A stretch of 8,344 nucleotides of DNA from Alphaproteobacteria bacterium (GTDB taxonomy: Bacteria; Pseudomonadota; Alphaproteobacteria; UBA8366; GCA-2717185). The notes beneath the pieces are model-generated. The model was not told where the DNA came from. It made no database searches and was given only the letters and a program-made list of their open reading frames with translations. Numbering within the stretch: the stretch's first letter is position 1; each line of letters opens with the position of its first letter. Below, piece after piece: positions 6,900 to 8,344 of this stretch. The stretch covers positions 1 through 8,344 of the forward strand of contig JAESSL010000270.1 of assembly GCA_016764135.1 (NCBI GenBank), given 5' to 3'. Both the position numbers and the translations under genes were made by a program.

Positions 6900-7076
6900 G
6901 TGAAAATACGTTTCGCGATCAGCCTGCTTATGATCGTCGCGGTCAGCGCCGCAGTTTGGATGGGCCTCCCACACCTTGGCGCGCCGAACTGGCTGAAATG
7001 GGTCATCTCCCTCGCAGCGTTCTGGGGTATCATGGCAATACGGCATCCGGCACAGCGTAATACCGATACGAGTTGA
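6900..7076 (+). CDS. Small two-helix membrane protein, GTG start (hypothetical)
   Basis: A 58-residue frame beginning GTG at 6900 and ending TGA at 7074–7076. Residues 5–23 (FAISLLMIVAVSAAVWMGL) and about 31–47 (WLKWVISLAAFWGIMAI) are two hydrophobic segments joined by a short PHLGAPN turn; the N-terminus is MKIR and the tail (RHPAQRNTDTS) is polar, so a hairpin membrane protein is likely, with both ends probably on the cytoplasmic side by the positive-inside rule. GGAAG-type purine runs at 6882–6896 offer a ribosome site. The GTG overlaps a TGA of the frame ending ...EVMEAK (6901–6903) in a GTGA junction of the kind seen in packed phage operons. I do not recognise a family. Short, and without an ATG, it is less certain than its neighbours; the well-formed helices and absence of internal decay argue for a real gene. 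Confidence 0.55.
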   Translation: MKIRFAISLLMIVAVSAAVWMGLPHLGAPNWLKWVISLAAFWGIMAIRHPAQRNTDTS

Positions 7077-7177
7077 TACGTAGGCGCGCTGGCGGCGGCT
7101 TTGAGGTTGGGCGGCAAGGCACCATCTTGGATAATGAACCAATCTTTAATATATTGATAATAAGTGATTATTTATGT
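7077..7177. other. Intergenic stretch ahead of the toxin–antitoxin promoter
   Basis: The first 60 bases are GC-rich like the flanking phage remnant and the rest turns sharply AT-rich at about 7140. A five-base AT-only inverted repeat AATAA/TTATT (7159–7172) is probably too weak to be a terminator. No supported gene is seen; open fragments on both strands lack starts and family resemblance. Confidence 0.5.
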
Positions 7178-7206
7178 TACTTGACATTTTATCAAGTATG
7201 ATCATA
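7178..7206 (+). promoter_or_regulatory. Two adjoining palindromes: putative antitoxin operator
   Basis: A perfect inverted repeat with arms TACTTGA (7178–7184) and TCAAGTA (7192–7198) around a seven-base centre is followed, sharing two bases, by the perfect ten-base palindrome TATGATCATA (7197–7206). Together they cover the -35 box, spacer and start of the -10 of the predicted toxin–antitoxin promoter. This is the placement expected for autorepression by a DNA-binding antitoxin or toxin–antitoxin complex; which protein binds is inference. Confidence 0.6.
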
Positions 7207-7208
7207 TT
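7181..7208 (+). promoter_or_regulatory. Predicted promoter of the toxin–antitoxin operon
   Basis: A consensus -35 TTGACA (7181–7186) is followed after 16 bases by CATATT (7203–7208), four of six matches, in strongly AT-rich DNA. The start would fall near 7215, giving a leader of about 25 bases to the toxin ATG at 7240. Confidence 0.55.
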
Positions 7209-7239
7209 TAGTCTGTCGGTTAATTAAAGTGAGGTTACG

Positions 7240-7545
7240 ATGCCCCACGATACAGGGTTCGTCGATCAGAATAGTAGGCTCAATAAAATAGCCCGTACGG
7301 GACTTTCTATCTCGTATGACGATCATGCCCGCAGGCAAATGATATCCCGCAACATTTTGCGCCAAGATGTACGATGCGCCCTGACAAACGGAAATGTCAT
7401 TGGCGTGGAAATCATTCACGACGATGAGGAAAGATGGCGAATTGAAGGGAACGACATAGACGATAATGCACTTATTATAATAATTCTCGCGATTCAAGAA
7501 GGGGATTTCAGCGCATACGTTATTACAGCGTTTGAACCAAACTAG
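7240..7545 (+). CDS. DUF4258-like protein, putative toxin of a type II toxin–antitoxin pair
   Basis: A 101-residue cytoplasmic protein with no signal or membrane segment. After a polar lead (1–23) comes the pattern ISYDDHARRQMISRNILRQDV (24–44), then GNVIGVEII, RWRIEGNDIDD and a final strand SAYVITAFEPN. The H-x-x-x-Rxx-R-x-I...DV helix plus G-x-VI and R-I-x-G strands resemble DUF4258, a small RelE/BrnT-like alpha/beta fold often encoded just before helix-turn-helix proteins; in that setting it is thought to act as an mRNA-cleaving toxin. That activity is inferred here, not shown. Possible active-site residues are His29, Arg32 and Arg37. ATG has GTGAGG (7229–7234) five bases upstream. It is the first gene, with the antitoxin 17 bases downstream, the toxin-first order of mqsRA and higBA. 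It is visibly more AT-rich than the core genes, consistent with horizontal acquisition. Confidence 0.75.
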   Translation: MPHDTGFVDQNSRLNKIARTGLSISYDDHARRQMISRNILRQDVRCALTNGNVIGVEIIHDDEERWRIEGNDIDDNALIIIILAIQEGDFSAYVITAFEPN

Positions 7546-7562
7546 TTACATAGGAGAAAAAA

Positions 7563-8075
7563 ATGGCACTGCGACATGAAATACTAGATCGCTATGAAGA
7601 CGATCTGTTCGGCATTCCTGTTGTTTTGCGCCACGCCGTCATCAAATCAATCGACGACGACACCGGGAGAGAGTTCACCACTATACCAGATGAAGAGGGA
7701 CTTGCCGCCGCTATTGCTATGGCGCGTGCGCTATGCCCAATAAAATTGCGTCCCGAGGACATCCGCATGATGCGGAAGACATTAGGGATGAAATCAAAGG
7801 ATTTTGCCGCTGTGCTGGACATGGACCCAACAAGACTGTCCCGTTTAGAAAAGGACACCGATGGTCTAGGAGGTTTTTCAGAAAAGAACATCAGGCAATA
7901 TGTTTGCGCGCGCTTGAAACGCGATGCGCCAGCTATTTCCTATGACCCTGCCGCCATTGTCACAATGGAATTCCTACGAGGAGGGGCAGAATTCCCGAAA
8001 ATCACGTTTGAGCGAGTTCGGTTAAAGATGGCTGAGTCACAACTCAAATCAGATAGCTGGGATATAGCGGCGTAA
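7563..8075 (+). CDS. Helix-turn-helix (MqsA-like) putative antitoxin
   Basis: A 170-residue soluble protein, second gene of the pair, with a strong ribosome site AGGAG (7552–7556) six bases before the ATG. The N-terminal part YEDDLFGIPVVLRHAVIKSIDDDTG...TIPDEEGLAAAIAMAR (11–54) follows the outline of MqsA/YgiT-type antitoxins, whose loop normally carries zinc-binding CxxC pairs; here the positions read DDDTG and no such cysteines exist, so this is a zinc-free variant. Residues 62–118 (LRPEDIRMMRKTLGMKSKDFAAVLDMDPTRLSRLEK...) form an XRE-type helix-turn-helix with recognition helix about DPTRLSRLEK. A C-terminal tail of about 50 residues ends SDSWDIAA. Expected to neutralise the upstream protein and to repress the operon through the palindromes at 7178–7206; both roles are inferred from context. 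The frame looks intact. Confidence 0.8.
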   Translation: MALRHEILDRYEDDLFGIPVVLRHAVIKSIDDDTGREFTTIPDEEGLAAAIAMARALCPIKLRPEDIRMMRKTLGMKSKDFAAVLDMDPTRLSRLEKDTDGLGGFSEKNIRQYVCARLKRDAPAISYDPAAIVTMEFLRGGAEFPKITFERVRLKMAESQLKSDSWDIAA

Positions 8076-8092
8076 AACCATCACATCGCTAC

Positions 8093-8138
8093 ATATGATC
8101 GGCTGCACCAATTAAAACTGGCTGTGGCCGATCACTAT
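8093..8138 (+). other. Long imperfect hairpin downstream of the antitoxin
   Basis: TGATCGGC (8096–8103) and GCCGATCA (8127–8134) are a perfect eight-base inverted repeat. Inward it continues with two G–U pairs, CA/TG, and CCA/TGG across a single bulged C (8122), closing an eight-base AT-rich loop; outward ATA/TAT adds three pairs across a bulged C (8135). About 18 pairs in total, beginning 18 bases after the antitoxin stop. The following CTATTTAAGG is only weakly U-rich, so it may be a poor terminator, an RNA stabiliser or part of a larger RNA structure. Confidence 0.5.
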
Positions 8139-8181
8139 TTAAGGCATGAAAAATATCCCACCACAAACGCAAAGGCCCTAA

Positions 8182-8253
8182 ATCCACCCGCGCTGGCTGC
8201 CTGCTATGCAAACCGCATAAGCGACAAGGTATGCCTCGGGTGGATCGCCAGCG
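8182..8253 (+). repeat. Interleaved inverted repeats (pseudoknot-like order)
   Basis: ATCCACCC (8182–8189) is the exact complement of GGGTGGAT (8238–8245), and CGCTGGC (8191–8197) of GCCAGCG (8247–8253). The order is A-B-A'-B', so both stems together would need a pseudoknot rather than a nested hairpin. Between them TATGC (8205–8209) pairs with GCATA (8215–8219) across five bases, and GCATA can alternatively pair with TATGC at 8230–8234. Chance cannot be excluded from one sequence. Confidence 0.4.
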
Positions 8254-8344
8254 GTTTAGCCAAACACTAAATATACACGCGTCCAAATAATATATCGCTG
8301 ACGCTTTGAGCGCTTAGCCCTCCCCTCTGGTATCATGTGATCCC
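8254..8344. other. Window end with no supported gene
   Basis: With the two structured elements before it, this completes about 270 bases after the antitoxin without a convincing gene. A frame without ATG, open in phase with the antitoxin from its stop to TAA at 8268–8270, has a possible GTG at 8124 (48 residues) but no ribosome site and no recognisable family. The minus-strand frame over 8089–8286 starts at TTG and is dismissed. The last 70 bases are AT-rich and then C-rich; no repeat of the tRNA 3' end is present. Confidence 0.45.

Noticed and set aside
6777..7142. 121-codon minus-strand open frame across the phage remnant
   Set aside because: It covers the S24 C-terminal remnant and the small membrane protein on the other strand, both with better support; its translation has low-complexity, non-protein-like content.
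8089..8286. 65-codon minus-strand frame at the window end
   Set aside because: TTG start, no ribosome site, no recognisable family; Trp/Arg/Cys-rich translation looks like noise.
8305..8344. TTAGC followed by an imperfect hairpin at the window edge, reminiscent of the start of a retron msr RNA
   Set aside because: The motif is very short, the paired a1/a2 repeat and a reverse transcriptase are not visible, and the window ends here. It is worth a look only if a reverse transcriptase follows.

Overview
The window looks like a piece of an alphaproteobacterial chromosome. The reasons are the moderately high GC, the ppx–rlmE–guaB–guaA gene order on one strand, the basic N-terminal extension on RlmE, and best resemblance by eye to alphaproteobacterial family members. 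The genus cannot be told from the sequence.

Layout. Positions 1–401 (+) hold the C-terminal half of a short-chain dehydrogenase/reductase cut by the window edge. It converges on guaA with only 10 bases between the stop codons. On the minus strand, in order of transcription, lie ppx/gppA (6154→5099), rlmE (5102→4281, overlapping ppx by ATGA), guaB (4052→2589, with its own good sigma70-type promoter), a GNAT acetyltransferase (2574→2014) and guaA (1962→412). guaB and guaA encode the two steps from IMP to GMP and probably form one operon with the acetyltransferase between them. ppx–rlmE is a coupled pair combining polyphosphate/(p)ppGpp metabolism with 23S rRNA methylation.

A complete tRNA-Gln(CUG) gene with encoded CCA lies at 6400–6473 (+). 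Immediately after it the character of the DNA changes: more AT, mostly plus-strand short genes, decayed phage sequence. From the tRNA outward come (i) an iterated GTATGGC cluster, (ii) the peptidase-domain remnant of a LexA/CI-like (S24) phage repressor broken by three apparent single-base losses, (iii) a GTG-started 58-residue two-helix membrane protein, (iv) an AT-rich promoter covered by two palindromes, (v) a DUF4258-type putative toxin followed by a helix-turn-helix, MqsA-like antitoxin without the usual zinc-finger cysteines, and (vi) a terminal ~270 bases with no convincing gene but with a long imperfect hairpin and a pair of interleaved inverted repeats.

The right part is best read as a tRNA-anchored mobile-island or prophage remnant in which a toxin–antitoxin module remains intact. 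The left part is conserved core genome. No integrase and no second copy of the tRNA 3' end are visible, so the island's far boundary is outside the window.
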